In this document: positions 62,101-64,000 of the stretch, piece by piece
Position numbering within the stretch: position 1 is the first letter of the stretch
Layout of the letters: each line of letters starts with the position of its first letter
NCBI GenBank assembly: GCA_934045905.1
Contig: OW203763.1
Coordinates: 19,288,948 to 19,352,947, forward strand
Direction of reading: 5' to 3'
Origin: Leuctra nigra
Taxonomy: Eukaryota > Arthropoda > Insecta > Plecoptera > Leuctridae
Length of the DNA stretch: 64,000 nucleotides
Made by a program: the position numbers and the translations under genes
The notes under the pieces: model-generated
The model's input: the letters and a program-made list of their open reading frames with translations, nothing else
What the model was told of the DNA's origin: nothing
Database searches by the model: none

Positions 62101-63251
62101 TCAACGTATACGCTGTCGAATGTGATTTAGTTTATTTTATATTTATGTAAATTATTAATTATAATGATTATATTATGTTCATAAAAAATGATATGAAATC
62201 ATCAAAACAGATTCATCCCGTCATAAGCTGATAAAATTTGCAAAATGTGAACCCCGTTGAGTATGATATTTGTGTGACATGGGGATGAATATATTAAAGA
62301 CAAATAAACTGTGGCAAGTTATTTTGTTTGAAATCATGTTCAAGTAATTTTGACAAAATGTACACAACATTAGCGGCTGGTGCGTTCTATTGCCCAGAGT
62401 CGACGCGAATTCCACGCGAATTTTCCGTGGAGTTTGCGTCCACGCCGAGTTTCTCCCGACGTCCGACGATAATGAAAATCAAGTGGAAGCTCGGGAAGGT
62501 TATTCTTTCTATTTTATCATCAGCGTCGCCAAGTGTGTGTTTTTTGCGATCAACTCCGTTTCCGAAGCTATTCTTTTCAATTTCTTTTTCTTGACGATGA
62601 AATTTCGCACGTTTTGCTGCCCTCGAAGAGTCGTGCTCCATTTTCCGATGAACTCACTTCTCTCGAGATATCAACATCAACGCGTTTTTCAAATAGTGAC
62701 CTCTTATTCGTGGACGCTGTTCCGTCTTGAAATTGATTGCTTAGTTTGGTGTTATCTCTTGATTTTGTTTTGTTTTGGTTCTGTGTTCGGATTCTACAGG
62801 TCAGATCGCTTGCTCTTAATCGATCACTCTGACGTTTTGTACATCTTATCCAAAACCAGGAGCTGAGCCGAATCTGTTACAGCATCAATGTGGTGTCGCC
62901 ATAAGAAACACATGCTACCAGAAACATTTTTATTGACAATGTCAATTATCTACAATTTGTCAACCAAGATTTGATGTTGTTTAAAACAATATAGTTTATT
63001 ATTTTTGTGTGGAATGTATAGTCTCCTTGAATGTTAACTTAACTCTTTTGTTGTTATCAAAATGTTATTTTATTTTTTATACTAAGATGAGCCGACGCAG
63101 ACCTCGGTAACTTCTGTCTGGTTTCTTTCATGTTCCCGACGTTACAGCATTATCCCAATTCCATGTTTTTGGAACCATGCAGAGCTGCTGCAGACCTACA
63201 TACTCTCTGATCTCCTTCAGATTGCTAAGATTCTGTGTTGTTTCTAAAGCA
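59182..63251. other. Last part of intron 1 with nothing else recognised
   Basis: Contains a CT-rich microsatellite with CGCGCGC at about 60189-60222. The overlapping frames at 62328-62866 on both strands have no domain I know. A TATAAAAG at 61936 is not followed by a gene. The frame at 63177-63491 is a shadow of exon 2. Confidence 0.5.
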
Positions 63252-63285
63252 CTGCAACTGACCTCTGTCTCCTCTTGTCCTCTAG
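63252..63285 (+). other. Splice acceptor of EXT1 intron 1
   Basis: A strong pyrimidine tract (CCTCTGTCTCCTCTTGTCC) ends in TCTAG at 63281-63285, directly before ATACGACTACGAG. Cutting here supplies the A that completes the arginine codon begun in exon 1. Confidence 0.94.
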
Positions 63286-63487
63286 ATACGACTACGAGGT
63301 GCTGTTGCAGAACTCGACCTTCTGCCTGGTTCCGCGTGGACGTCGTCTGGGCTCGTTCAGGTTTCTGGAGGCGCTCCAGGCCGGCTGTGTGCCCGTGCTG
63401 CTCAGCAACGGATGGGCGCTGCCATTCGCTCAAGTCATCGACTGGAACAAGGCTGTGCTTTGGGCAGACGAACGTCTGCTGTTACAA
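63286..63487 (+). CDS. EXT1: EXT1 (tout-velu) exon 2, GT47 domain continued
   Basis: This 202-bp exon supplies the last base of Arg304 and 67 further codons (residues 305-371 of the joined protein). It begins [18 protein letters not shown] and continues with [20 protein letters not shown], then SNGWALPF and DERLLLQ. The [15 protein letters not shown] block is a hallmark of EXT1, and the human arginines in it are mutated in hereditary multiple exostoses. NST at residues 313-315 is a possible N-glycosylation site. The exon ends in phase 0 at CAA|GTAAGA. The frame runs on into the intron for 56 codons to a stop at 63653, which is not taken as coding. Full-length EXT1 is about 745 residues, so roughly half, with the GT64 domain, lies downstream. 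Confidence 0.96.
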
Positions 63488-64000
63488 GTAAGAGATGTAC
63501 CAAGATCTTGGTTAGGGGAAGTAAACTCCTTACTTCCTAATACCAGGGATAATAAATTTTTGATCGTAGAGTCAAAATTTTCTAACCCCATTGGATGCTG
63601 TTACAAATTAAGGGAAGAGCCACTCATTTCAGAAAGTGATCGGCAGAGAGCATAAAACTCCGTCAACCCGGACTCAAGATCTACTACTGAATGAAAGAAG
63701 ACATCATTTGATTTGCTACCCTTGATGATGACATAACTTGAGATATAAGTCCTTTTCTATCAGAGCCTCAATCACCCACCTATTAGAAAAAACACACCAG
63801 ACGTCCACAAATCTTGGCGCATACATTTGATATTGGCTTCTCCTTCGTTCAAAGATTGTCACGTAAATCAATCAAAAAAATGTTACAGAAAAGGAATGGG
63901 AGATGGTATAGGAAACCTTCAAACAATGAAAATGCATCTTATTTCTGAATTCCAAGTATTTGAAACTAGACTGATTGCTCACTGGGTGGTTATATTCTAC
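63488..64000 (+). other. EXT1: Start of EXT1 intron 2
   Basis: Begins with a good donor, GTAAGA. No further EXT1 exon is found before the window ends: the conserved segment after LLLQ is not encoded here. The rest is AT-rich and featureless. Confidence 0.85.

Larger units (their letters stand above)
1308..63285 (+). other. EXT1: EXT1 intron 1 (61,978 bp, phase 2)
   Basis: This intron separates the two EXT1 exons. EXT1 family proteins are contiguous across the join (...EYDR then YDYE...), so no further coding exon is needed here. The whole interval is AT-rich non-coding DNA made of minisatellites, SINE pieces, small DNA transposons and one dead LINE fragment, annotated separately. I found no nested gene that stands up. 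An alternative or non-coding transcript inside the intron cannot be excluded from sequence alone. Confidence 0.92.

Noticed and set aside
62328..62866. Overlapping frames of 88, 158 and 84 codons on both strands
   Set aside because: Mutually overlapping in different frames with no family similarity; explained by lower local AT content.
63128..63491. Minus- and plus-strand frames overlapping exon 2
   Set aside because: They are shadows of the conserved EXT1 coding exon in other frames.

Overview
The window is a piece of an animal nuclear genome, most likely an arthropod. Its two ends hold the first two coding exons of one gene, the heparan sulfate co-polymerase EXT1 (tout-velu, ttv, in Drosophila), both on the plus strand. 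Exon 1 (397-1307) encodes the N-terminal membrane anchor and most of the GT47 exostosin domain. Exon 2 (63286-63487) continues the same domain after the signature [15 protein letters not shown]. The two exons join in frame across a 61,978-bp phase-2 intron. The C-terminal half of the protein, including the GT64 domain, lies beyond the right edge. An insect is favoured because the sequence reads closer to insect than to vertebrate EXT1 and because the intron carries tRNA-derived SINEs of a type I know from insect genomes. This is an inference from memory, and I do not name a species.

The rest of the window is intron 1. It is AT-rich, and I found no intact second gene in it on either strand. 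It holds tandem repeats and transposon remnants. Tandem arrays cluster at 5.5-27.4 kb: a 40-bp minisatellite (5551-5975), a hairpin with 19-bp repeats (11058-11181), a 51-bp minisatellite (12967-13715), a degenerate array built on a GTGATCAC palindrome (22150-22672), a 139-bp array with four identical copies (23771-24437) and a 1.9-kb array of 32-bp units (25513-27423). A weaker array based on a CCTTTAAGGG motif lies at 37557-37990.

Mobile elements include at least seven pieces of one tRNA-derived SINE family. A 1,083-bp hAT-like non-autonomous element (14023-15105) with an exact 8-bp target duplication is nested inside one of these SINEs. There is also a Tc1/mariner-like MITE (38407-38618), a foldback element (22866-23122) and a twice-frameshifted LINE reverse transcriptase remnant (58720-58950). 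Several isolated ends resemble hAT termini, and poly-G or poly-C runs of 10-20 bases recur.

The long open reading frames in the window other than the EXT1 exons are mostly by-products of tandem repeats whose unit lacks stop codons. I saw no convincing new biological system. The most informative items are the conserved placement of the giant EXT1 intron, the nested hAT-in-SINE insertion, and the coding-like minisatellites.
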